A stretch of 6,783 nucleotides of DNA. Origin: Deltaproteobacteria bacterium (GTDB lineage Bacteria > Myxococcota_A > UBA796 > UBA2385). This document shows positions 1-5,451 of this stretch, one piece after another. The translations under genes were made by a program, and so were the position numbers. The notes beneath the pieces were generated by a model that had not been told where the DNA came from, made no database searches, and was given only the letters and a program-made list of their open reading frames with translations. The stretch lies in contig RFKJ01000850.1 in assembly GCA_003694325.1 (NCBI GenBank), positions 1 through 6,783 of the forward strand, in the 5' to 3' direction. Every line of letters starts with the position of its first letter. The stretch's first letter is position 1.

Positions 1-1
1 C

Positions 2-1699
2 GCCTCCGACATCGAGGGGCTCGACGGCTTCGGGACCAACGCCCCCATCTGGCTGCGCTTCGACGGACCGCTGGACACCGACCGGCTGCCCGACCCGGCC
101 GGGTCCACCGCCACCGATTCGCCCATCCTCCTCGTCGACGTCGACCCCGACAGCCCGGGGCGCGGGACCCGGGTGCCGTTCTCCTGGTCGTGGCAGGACA
201 CCGAGACCCGCTTCCAGCCCGACCGGCTGCTGACCATCCAGCCGCTGTGGGGCATGCCGCTGCACCCCGGCCGCACCTACGCCGTCATCGTCACCACCGA
301 CATCGCCCGTCCCAACGACGCCGTGGACGGCATCTTCGACCTGGACGATCCCGCCCACGACGAGTGGGCGTCGGTCGCCGAGACCCTCCTCCAGCTCGCC
401 ATCCCCCAGGAGCGGGTGGCGGCGGTGACGAAGTTCACCACCCAGGACCCGGTGGGCCGGCTCGCGGTGTTCGTCGATCACATCCGGACCGCCGTGTCGA
501 TCCCCTCCCTCGACCAGGCCCTCGTCCAGTCGGAGGACCTCGGGTATTTCACCGCCTGGGAGGGCGAGATCTGGCTGCCGTTCTGGCAGCACGGCGAAAA
601 GCCGTTCACCACCGAGGGCGGCGGCCTCGAGGTGGACGACGAGGGGGTGCCGGTGCTGGCCGGTTGGGAGCGGGGCACCTTCACCCTGTCGCTGCCCCGT
701 GACGCCGAGATGCCGGCCGACGGCTGGCCGGTCGTCATCTACGAGCACGGCACCGGAGGCGACCACACCACCTTCGCCAACGGCATCGGCGCGCTGGAGC
801 CGGCCGCCGTCCTGGCCCGCAGCGGGCTGGCCGGCATCGGCATCTCGCTGCCCCTCCACGGCGAGCGCAGCGCCGGCGGCGACCCCGAGCTGCTGTCGTT
901 CAACTACTTCAACCCCACCGCGGCGCGGGGCAACTTCCAGCAGGCGGTGCTCGACGTGATCTACCTCGCCGAGGTCCTGACCTCCGGCCCCCAGCACTTC
1001 GAGCTGGTGGACGAGGATGGGGTCGGGGCCGGCTCGGCCGTCCTGGACCCCGACTCCGTCGCCTACATGGGGCACAGCCACGGGGGCATCGTGGGAGCCA
1101 TGGCCGCCCCCTGGCTCGGCGACCGCCTGCCGGCCATCTTCCTCAGCGGCGCCGGCGGTGGACTGTCGCTGTCGCTGGAGTACCGCAAGGCCGGGGGACT
1201 CGACATCCAGGCCCTCATCACCGACACCTTCGAGCTGGCCCCCGACGAGCAGGTGGTCGCCGGCCACCCCCTCGTCGGCATGGTCCAGACCCTCGGCGAG
1301 ACCGTCGACCCGATCAACTACGCCCCCTACTGGCACAGCCGGCGCCCCTTCTGGGACGCCGCGCCGGCCCACGTCCTGATGACCACCGGACTGCTCGACG
1401 AGGAGACCCCGACCATCACCGCCCAGGTCCTGGCCGGGGCCGGCCACCTGCCGGTGCTGTCGCCGGTGGTCCAGGTCCAGCCCGTCAACGAGCTGACGGG
1501 CCTCGTCGGCCAGGACACGCCGACCAGCCTCAACATCACCGCCTGGGACGGCAGCCGGGTGAGCGGGGGGCTGGCCGAGTTCGCCGAGGACGACCACTAC
1601 GCGATCTTCGAGGACGGTGACGCCGCCGCGCTGTACGCCACCTTCCTGTCGACGGCCCTGTCGGGCTCCCCTCCCCTCGTCGACCTGGACATCGACTGA
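2..1699 (+). CDS. alpha/beta-hydrolase (lipase/esterase-like), 5' end cut by window edge
   Basis: The frame is open from the first complete codon at base 2, so the GTG at 173 is internal and the true start lies outside the window; 565 residues are visible. The first 120 or so visible residues look like a beta-rich, Ig-like region (phrases such as NAPIWLRFDGPLD and LHPGRTYAVIVTTDI). A catalytic alpha/beta-hydrolase domain follows. Its parts are an oxyanion-type EHGTGG loop (around 747-764), the nucleophile elbow GHSHGG with Ser codon 1076-1078 (visible residue 359), a likely acid in GLLDEE (Asp codon 1397-1399) and a likely base in EDDHY (His codon 1595-1597). A complete triad suggests an active esterase or lipase; the substrate is not recognisable. 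Relatives with an N-terminal Ig-like or lipase-N region are usually exported, but any signal peptide is outside the window. Its stop overlaps the start of coaC by one base, so the two are probably co-transcribed. The hydrolase fold is near certain; the function is open. Confidence 0.87.
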   Translation, partial: ASDIEGLDGFGTNAPIWLRFDGPLDTDRLPDPAGSTATDSPILLVDVDPDSPGRGTRVPFSWSWQDTETRFQPDRLLTIQPLWGMPLHPGRTYAVIVTTDIARPNDAVDGIFDLDDPAHDEWASVAETLLQLAIPQERVAAVTKFTTQDPVGRLAVFVDHIRTAVSIPSLDQALVQSEDLGYFTAWEGEIWLPFWQHGEKPFTTEGGGLEVDDEGVPVLAGWERGTFTLSLPRDAEMPADGWPVVIYEHGTGGDHTTFANGIGALEPAAVLARSGLAGIGISLPLHGERSAGGDPELLSFNYFNPTAARGNFQQAVLDVIYLAEVLTSGPQHFELVDEDGVGAGSAVLDPDSVAYMGHSHGGIVGAMAAPWLGDRLPAIFLSGAGGGLSLSLEYRKAGGLDIQALITDTFELAPDEQVVAGHPLVGMVQTLGETVDPINYAPYWHSRRPFWDAAPAHVLMTTGLLDEETPTITAQVLAGAGHLPVLSPVVQVQPVNELTGLVGQDTPTSLNITAWDGSRVSGGLAEFAEDDHYAIFEDGDAAALYATFLSTALSGSPPLVDLDID

Positions 1700-2226
1700 T
1701 GAAGCTGCTCATCGGAGTGACGGGTGGCATCGCCGCCTACAAGGCCTGCGAGCTGGTGAGCCTGTCGCGCAAGCGGGGCCACGAGGTCCGGGTGATGATG
1801 ACCACCCGGGCCACCGAGTTCGTCGGTCCCCTCACCTTCGCCGGCCTCACCGCCCACCGGGTGCTCACCGACGACGGCGAGGCGGCCATGGACCACATCC
1901 AGTGGGCGAAGTGGGCCGATGTCGTCTGCGTCGCCCCGCTCACCGCCAACACCCTCGGCAAGCTGGCCCACGGGCTGTGCGACGACGTGCTGACCACCAC
2001 CCTGCTGGCCCTGCCGGCGGCAACGCCGGTGGTGCTGGGCCCGGCCATGAACACCGAGATGTGGAACCACCCGGCGGTGCAGCGCAACCTCGCCCGGGTG
2101 CGACAGGACGGTCGGGTCATCGTGGTCGACCCGGTCCACAAGCGGTTGGCCTGCGGCGACGTCGGCCCCGGAGGCCTCGCCGATCCCGCCGACCTGCTCG
2201 CGGCCTGCGAGGCGGCGGCGCCCTGA
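1699..2226 (+). CDS. coaC: stand-alone CoaC-type flavoprotein (phosphopantothenoylcysteine decarboxylase domain only)
   Basis: This 175-residue protein matches the N-terminal half of bacterial CoaBC (Dfp) and the single-domain decarboxylases. These FMN enzymes decarboxylate 4'-phosphopantothenoylcysteine to 4'-phosphopantetheine in coenzyme A synthesis. Visible landmarks are the N-terminal nucleotide-binding GVTGGIAAYK (6-15), the family's catalytic His at 66 (DHIQW), the PAMNTEMW motif (115-122, Asn118) and the substrate-clamp motif ACGDVGPG with Cys152. It ends just after the ACGD segment, where CoaBC proteins of about 400 residues continue into the CoaB synthetase. No CoaB-like sequence follows in any frame. 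The ATG shares its A with the TGA of the hydrolase gene and has no good Shine-Dalgarno sequence, so translation is probably coupled. A related HFCD decarboxylase acting on another C-terminal or conjugated cysteine cannot be excluded, but PxMNxxMW and ACGD favour CoaC. Confidence 0.87.
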   Translation: MKLLIGVTGGIAAYKACELVSLSRKRGHEVRVMMTTRATEFVGPLTFAGLTAHRVLTDDGEAAMDHIQWAKWADVVCVAPLTANTLGKLAHGLCDDVLTTTLLALPAATPVVLGPAMNTEMWNHPAVQRNLARVRQDGRVIVVDPVHKRLACGDVGPGGLADPADLLAACEAAAP

Positions 2227-2229
2227 TCT

Positions 2230-2251
2230 CCGGTCGGCCCGACCCGACCGG
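2230..2251 (+). terminator. GC-rich hairpin just after coaC
   Basis: An 8-bp perfect inverted repeat (CCGGTCGG at 2230-2237, CCGACCGG at 2244-2251, 6-nt loop) starts three bases after the coaC stop. No U-tract follows. It is placed like a 3'-end hairpin for the hydrolase-coaC transcript, but in DNA this GC-rich such stems also occur by chance. Confidence 0.35.
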
Positions 2252-2271
2252 GCCCACCCGGACCGCGCCTC

Positions 2272-2300
2272 CCGGCGGCCGCCGGCGGGGGGCGTCCCCC
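2272..2300. repeat. two adjacent GC palindromes in the coaC-cysM gap
   Basis: A perfect 14-bp palindrome (CCGGCGGCCGCCGG, 2272-2285) is followed by a G-run and C-run that can fold with a 3-nt loop (G5 at 2288-2292, CGT, C5 at 2296-2300). No T-run follows. With the hairpin at 2230 they make the first 75 bases of the gap strongly structured, possibly separating coaC transcription from the cysM promoter. Confidence 0.35.
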
Positions 2301-2307
2301 ACAATCG

Positions 2308-2325
2308 AACCCTTACGTGAGGGTT
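2308..2325. promoter_or_regulatory. 18-bp near-perfect palindrome upstream of the cysM promoter (operator or weak terminator)
   Basis: AACCCTTACGTGAGGGTT is an inverted repeat in which 8 of 9 base pairs match; only the T/G pair at 2314/2319 fails. It ends six bases before the TTGACT -35 element, where a regulator could act. The next bases are moderately T-rich (TTTGAGTGTTG), so it could instead be a weak intrinsic terminator for coaC. AT content here is clearly higher than in the surrounding DNA. No regulator family is assigned. Confidence 0.45.
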
Positions 2326-2331
2326 TGAGTG

Positions 2332-2361
2332 TTGACTGTCGCGGACCGGTGGGTATAGAAC
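2332..2361 (+). promoter_or_regulatory. sigma-70-like promoter for the cysM-mec-cysO/moeZ operon
   Basis: A near-consensus -35 (TTGACT, 2332-2337) is followed after 16 bp by TATAGA (2354-2359), or after 18 bp by TAGAAC (2356-2361). Either puts the transcript start near 2366, leaving a leader of about 40 nt before the cysM GTG. The local drop in GC content supports a real promoter. No SigH/SigR-type pair (GGAA or GGAAT with GTT) is seen in the gap, although sigma-H control is described for the mycobacterial operon. Confidence 0.6.
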
Positions 2362-2390
2362 GCCTACCCGGCAGGTAGGTATTCAACCCC
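2351..2390. promoter_or_regulatory. overlapping dyads and a direct repeat across the predicted transcript start
   Basis: Three structures overlap: a perfect 6-bp inverted repeat (CCTACC 2363-2368, GGTAGG 2374-2379, 5-nt spacer); a GGGTA/TACCC inverted repeat (2351-2355 and 2365-2369) covering the -10; and an imperfect direct repeat, GGTATAGAACGCC at 2352-2364 and GGTATTCAACCCC at 2378-2390 (10 of 13 identical, 26 bases apart). The TACCC arm is shared by the two inverted repeats. The position suggests a repressor site over the -10 and +1, or a small leader hairpin. Confidence 0.45.
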
Positions 2391-2398
2391 ATCGGCCC

Positions 2399-2402
2399 GG
2401 AG
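2399..2402 (+). promoter_or_regulatory. ribosome binding site of cysM
   Basis: GGAG lies five bases before the GTG at 2408 and supports that start. The family's conserved core begins only about 25 residues later (RVDGLLARVGDTPL). Confidence 0.6.
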
Positions 2403-2407
2403 CCGCC

Positions 2408-3415
2408 GTGACCGTCCCCCTCTCCCGCCCGGCCCGTGGTGCCCTGACCCTCGCCCCGACGCACCCGTCGCGGAGCTTCCGCGATCGCGTCGACGGCCTG
2501 CTGGCGCGGGTCGGCGACACACCACTGGTGCGCCTGCGCCGGATCCTGCCCGACGACATCGGGCCCGAGGTCGAGGTGTGGGCCAAGCTGGAGTGGTTCA
2601 ATCCCGGGGGGTCGGTCAAGGACCGGGCGGCGCTGTCGATGGTGCTCGACGCCGAAGAACGGGGGCTGCTCGAGCCCGGGGACACCATCCTCGACGCCAG
2701 CAGCGGCAACACCGGCATCGCCTACGCGATGGTGGCCCGGGCCCGCGGCTACCACCTCACCCTCTGCCTGCCGGCCAACGCCAACGCCGAGCGCAAGGCA
2801 GTGCTGGCCGCCTACGGCGTCGACGTCGTCGAGACCGATCCCCTCGCCGGCAGCGACGGCGCCATCGAGGTGGCCCGGCGGCTCGCCGCCGAGCACCCCG
2901 ACCGCTATGTCTACCTGGACCAGTACAACAACGACGCCAACTGGCGGGCCCACTTCGACACCACCGGGCCGGAGATCTGGCGCGACACCGGCGGCCGGGT
3001 GACCCACTGGGTGGCCGGCCTGGGCACCAGCGGCAGCTTCACCGGCACCACCCGCTACCTGCGGGCCCGCAACCCCGACATCCAGGCGATCAGCGTCCAG
3101 CCGGACTCCCCCTTCCACGGGCTGGAGGGCCTGAAGTTCATGGAGACCTCCATCGTGCCCGGGATCTACGACCCCGACCTCGCCGACCAGCACCTGTTCG
3201 CCCCGACCGAGGAGGCGCTGGAGCTGGTCCGTCGGCTGGCCGCCGAGGAGGGCCTCCTCGCCGGCCTCAGCAGCGGGGCCGCCGTCTGGGGGGCCATCGA
3301 GGTCGCCCGCCGGCTGGACCGGGGTGTCGTCGTCACCCTGTTTCCCGACTCCGGCGAACGGTACCTGTCCCACGGTCACGTGTTCGGCGCGGGGCGCCGG
3401 GCCCACGGACGCTGA
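2408..3415 (+). CDS. cysM: PLP-dependent cysteine synthase, CysM type (CysO-dependent)
   Basis: This 335-residue fold-type II PLP enzyme carries the Schiff-base lysine in GGSVKDRA (Lys71), the substrate loop SSGNTG (98-103) and the PLP-phosphate loop GLGTSGS (204-210). In M. tuberculosis, CysM makes an aminoacrylate from O-phosphoserine and attacks it with the thiocarboxylate of CysO, giving CysO-Cys. The neighbouring mec and cysO genes make that role more likely than ordinary sulfide-using CysK. The region matching the mycobacterial phosphoserine-binding segment reads HGLEGLKFM; by hand alignment from memory, Lys243 stands where M. tuberculosis has Arg220. The N-terminus is about 20 residues longer than in the mycobacterial enzyme (about 323 residues). 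The GTG start is supported by GGAG at 2399. The gene leads the operon, and mec starts after a one-base gap. It might use O-acetylserine or phosphoserine; the sequence alone does not settle this. Confidence 0.9.
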   Translation: MTVPLSRPARGALTLAPTHPSRSFRDRVDGLLARVGDTPLVRLRRILPDDIGPEVEVWAKLEWFNPGGSVKDRAALSMVLDAEERGLLEPGDTILDASSGNTGIAYAMVARARGYHLTLCLPANANAERKAVLAAYGVDVVETDPLAGSDGAIEVARRLAAEHPDRYVYLDQYNNDANWRAHFDTTGPEIWRDTGGRVTHWVAGLGTSGSFTGTTRYLRARNPDIQAISVQPDSPFHGLEGLKFMETSIVPGIYDPDLADQHLFAPTEEALELVRRLAAEEGLLAGLSSGAAVWGAIEVARRLDRGVVVTLFPDSGERYLSHGHVFGAGRRAHGR

Positions 3416-3416
3416 C

Positions 3417-3881
3417 ATGTCCTCGCTCCGCCCGCGACAGGTGCGCCCAAGCGGCCACACCCTGGTCCTCACCGCCCCCGCCCGCGACGCCATCGAGTGG
3501 CACGCGCGCCAGGGCTACCCCCACGAAGTCGTGGGGATCCTCGCCGGCGCGCCGGGACGGGTCGAGGTGGTCCAGCCCCTGGACAACCTGGACGCCGAGC
3601 GCCCCGGCGACCGCTACCGGGTCGACGGCCTGGCCCTCATGCGGGCCGAACAGGCGCTGGAACGCCAGGGCCTGGCCATCATCGGCTACTACCACAGCCA
3701 CCCCGACCACCCCGCCATGTACAGCGACACCGACCGCGACCTCGCGCTGCCGAACATGGCCTACCTGATCACCGCCGTCGCCGGTGGACAACCGCCCACC
3801 ATCGTCGGCCATCGCTGCTGGCGCCTCGCCGAAGACCGCAGCGAGATGACCGAGGACACGCTGGTCCTGCCCGACCGCTGA
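3417..3881 (+). CDS. mec: Mec, JAMM/MPN+ zinc metalloprotease (CysO-cysteine peptidase)
   Basis: This 154-residue protein has a complete JAMM zinc motif: Glu37 in PHEVVGILAG, then HSH-x7-S-x2-D with His93, His95, Ser103 and Asp106. It is thus predicted to be catalytically active, like eukaryotic MPN+ deubiquitinases. Mycobacterial Mec (about 146 residues) hydrolyses CysO-Cys, releasing cysteine and regenerating CysO. The ATG at 3417 is chosen because it is one base after the cysM stop; an upstream in-frame ATG at 3324 would overlap cysM by about 90 bases and adds a sequence unlike the family. There is no clear Shine-Dalgarno sequence, so translation is probably coupled to cysM. Because the next gene fuses CysO to MoeZ past its Gly-Gly, this protease may also have to cut that precursor. 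Zinc binding and the family are firm; the second role is inference. Confidence 0.9.
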   Translation: MSSLRPRQVRPSGHTLVLTAPARDAIEWHARQGYPHEVVGILAGAPGRVEVVQPLDNLDAERPGDRYRVDGLALMRAEQALERQGLAIIGYYHSHPDHPAMYSDTDRDLALPNMAYLITAVAGGQPPTIVGHRCWRLAEDRSEMTEDTLVLPDR

Positions 3882-3886
3882 AGGAG
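3881..3886 (+). promoter_or_regulatory. strong ribosome binding site of the cysO-moeZ fusion gene
   Basis: AAGGAG starts on the last base of the mec stop codon and lies five bases before the ATG at 3892. It is the best Shine-Dalgarno match in the window. It fixes the start at the CysO N-terminus, showing that the CysO segment is translated as the start of this gene. Confidence 0.75.
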
Positions 3887-3891
3887 TCCCC

Positions 3892-5433
3892 ATGCCCACC
3901 GTCGACATCGCCATCCCCACCGCCCTGCGCGGGTTCACCGGCGGCGCCGCCCAGGTCTCGGTCCAGGCCGACACGGTCCGCGAGGCGCTCGACCGGCTCA
4001 TCGAGGCCCACCCCCGCCTGGGCCAGCACCTGCGCACCGCCGACGGCGCGCTGCGCAGCTTCGTCAACGTGTACCTCGGCGACGAGGACATCCGGTTCAT
4101 CGAGGGGGGCGAGGACGCCCGGGTCCCCGAGGGAGCCAGCCTGATGATCGTCCCGAGCATCGCCGGCGGCGCTCCGGGGATTTCCGAGGACCCGGCGAGC
4201 GACGAGGATGCCGAAGACGACACCCCCGCCACCGCCCGGCCCGTCTGGGAGCGGCCTCTCGACGAGCTGCCCGAGCTGGAGCCCTTCGACTACATGCGGT
4301 ACTCCCGCCACCTCATCCTGGAGGATGTCGGCGTCGAGGGCCAGCGACGGCTGAAGGGCGCCAGCGTCCTGTGCGTGGGAACCGGCGGCCTGGGCAGCCC
4401 GCTGCTTCTGTACCTCGCGGCGGCCGGCGTCGGGCGCATCGGCATCGTGGACTTCGACGTCGTCGACGAGAGCAACCTGCAGCGCCAGGTGATCCACGGC
4501 AGCAGCACGGTCGGGCGGCCCAAGCTGGAGAGCGCCCGCGACCGGATCCTCGACATCAACCCCCACTGCCGGGTCGACCTGTACCCGGTGGCGCTCGACA
4601 GCAGCAACGCCCTCGAGATCCTGGCTCCCTACGACGTGGTGGTGGACGGCACCGACAACTTCCCCACCCGCTACCTCGTCAACGACGCCTGCGTGCTCCT
4701 CGACAAGCCCAACGTGTACGGCAGCATCTTCAAGTTCGAGGGCCAGGCCAGCGTGTTCAACTACACCCCGCCGGGGGGGGAGCGGGGGCCGCACTACCGC
4801 GACCTGTACCCCGAGCCACCGCCCCCCGGGCTGGTGCCGTCCTGCGCTGAGGGCGGCGTGCTGGGGATCCTGCCGGGGGTCATCGGCTGCATCCAGGCCA
4901 CCGAGACCATCAAGATCCTGCTGGGTCGGGGCACCAGCCTGTCGGGGCGGTTGCTGCTCTACGACGCCCTCAGCATGAAGTTCCGGGAGCTGAAGCTGCG
5001 ACAGGACCCCAACGCGCCGAAGATCACCCGGCTCATCGACTACAAGGAGTTCTGCGGGGTGCCGAGCATCGACGAGGGGGCACCGGCCACCGCCCCGAAG
5101 GACGAGGGGTTCGGGCGCATGTCGGTGCGACAGGCCCGGGATCGCCTGGATTCCGGCTGGCAGCCGTTCATCCTCGATGTCCGCAAGCCCCACGAACTGG
5201 ACATCGTCCGGTTCCCCGGCGCCCACCTGCAGCGCAACCACGAGGCCATCGTCGCTGGGGATCACGAGGGGATCCCCCGGGATCGCCCGGTGCTGGTGAC
5301 CTGCCGGTCCGGGGCCCGCTCGGCCACCGCCGCCGGAGCCCTGGTCGCGGCCGGCTACCCCGAGGTGTACAACCTGGAAGGCGGGATCCTGGCCTGGGCC
5401 GACGAGATCGATCCCAGCCTGCCGAAATACTGA
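3892..5433 (+). CDS. cysO-moeZ: CysO-MoeZ fusion: ubiquitin-like sulfur carrier + E1-like adenylyltransferase + rhodanese
   Basis: This 513-residue protein has three parts. Residues 1-93 are a MoaD/ThiS-type beta-grasp carrier very close to M. tuberculosis CysO: it shares the IPT-LR-TGG start and FVN-Y-DED-RF core, and reaches Ala-Gly-Gly at 91-93, the exact length of mycobacterial CysO (93). Residues 94-134 are an acidic linker. From about 135 to 400 is a MoeB/MoeZ E1 domain: ATP loop GTGGLG (163-168), NLQRQ (195-199), catalytic-type Asp in DGTDN (Asp255) and Cys318 in SCAEGG. It lacks the zinc CxxC pairs of E. coli MoeB, as MoeZ does, and has the MoeZ RDLYPEPPPP segment. Residues 410-513 are a rhodanese domain with DVR (429-431) and the active loop CRSGARS (Cys471). 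Known role of the separate proteins: MoeZ adenylates the CysO C-terminal Gly and converts it to a thiocarboxylate for CysM. Here that Gly is internal, so cleavage after Gly93 seems required. The frame is uninterrupted and no stop or frameshift is visible at the junction. Confidence 0.93.
   Translation: MPTVDIAIPTALRGFTGGAAQVSVQADTVREALDRLIEAHPRLGQHLRTADGALRSFVNVYLGDEDIRFIEGGEDARVPEGASLMIVPSIAGGAPGISEDPASDEDAEDDTPATARPVWERPLDELPELEPFDYMRYSRHLILEDVGVEGQRRLKGASVLCVGTGGLGSPLLLYLAAAGVGRIGIVDFDVVDESNLQRQVIHGSSTVGRPKLESARDRILDINPHCRVDLYPVALDSSNALEILAPYDVVVDGTDNFPTRYLVNDACVLLDKPNVYGSIFKFEGQASVFNYTPPGGERGPHYRDLYPEPPPPGLVPSCAEGGVLGILPGVIGCIQATETIKILLGRGTSLSGRLLLYDALSMKFRELKLRQDPNAPKITRLIDYKEFCGVPSIDEGAPATAPKDEGFGRMSVRQARDRLDSGWQPFILDVRKPHELDIVRFPGAHLQRNHEAIVAGDHEGIPRDRPVLVTCRSGARSATAAGALVAAGYPEVYNLEGGILAWADEIDPSLPKY
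4165..4173 (+). other. internal Gly-Gly junction of the CysO domain (predicted processing site)
   Basis: These codons encode Gly92, Gly93 and Ala94 of the fusion. In free CysO the second Gly is the C-terminus that is adenylated and thiocarboxylated. Here it is followed by APGISEDPASDEDAEDD and then the MoeZ part. Ubiquitin-like precursors with residues after Gly-Gly are known, and in the thioquinolobactin pathway the JAMM protein QbsD trims QbsE. Cleavage here is inferred. Confidence 0.55.
4278..4296 (+). promoter_or_regulatory. possible internal start for a separate MoeZ
   Basis: GGAG (4278-4281) lies 12 bases before an in-frame ATG (4294, Met135). A product from there would begin MRYSRHLIL, similar to where MoeB-type enzymes begin their fold, and would be a 379-residue MoeZ without CysO. 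The spacing is longer than ideal, so this is only a possibility. Confidence 0.2.
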
Positions 5434-5443
5434 CCGGCGCCGG
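5434..5443. repeat. short GC palindrome between the convergent genes
   Basis: CCGGCGCCGG lies directly after the moeZ stop in an 18-base gap between two converging genes. It could help end transcription from either side, but it is short and has no T-run. Confidence 0.25.
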
Positions 5444-5451
5444 CCGCCGCT

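Noticed and set aside
2227..2407. SigH/SigR-type stress promoter, riboswitch or tRNA-type leader before cysM
   Set aside because: No GGAA/GTT pair was found, and the roughly 40-base leader after the predicted start is too short for a known riboswitch or T-box.
3324..3416. Earlier in-frame ATG for mec
   Set aside because: It would overlap cysM by about 90 bases and adds residues unlike Mec; the ATG at 3417 sits in a typical coupled position.
2117..3493. Long minus-strand open frame of 458 codons opposite cysM
   Set aside because: It is antisense to a clearly conserved PLP enzyme, has low-complexity Gly/Val/Ala composition and matches no family; long antisense frames are expected in DNA this GC-rich.
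4171..4260. Sequencing or assembly error creating the CysO-MoeZ fusion
   Set aside because: No stop codon is found just after Gly-Gly in any of the three forward frames, codon third positions stay GC-rich, and the only nearby alternative start (ATG at 4208) is out of frame with MoeZ. An error is not fully excluded but nothing points to one.
4773..4780. Run of eight G bases inside moeZ as a phase-variation site
   Set aside because: The frame is intact on both sides within a conserved domain, and G-runs are common at this GC content; it is only a place to watch for sequencing slips.
3769..5265. Minus-strand open frame of 498 codons opposite cysO-moeZ
   Set aside because: It mirrors a well-conserved gene and shows no recognisable domain.
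5268..5277. GGGGATCCCC palindrome in the rhodanese-coding part
   Set aside because: It lies inside coding sequence and is explained by codon choice; there is no second copy or regulatory context.
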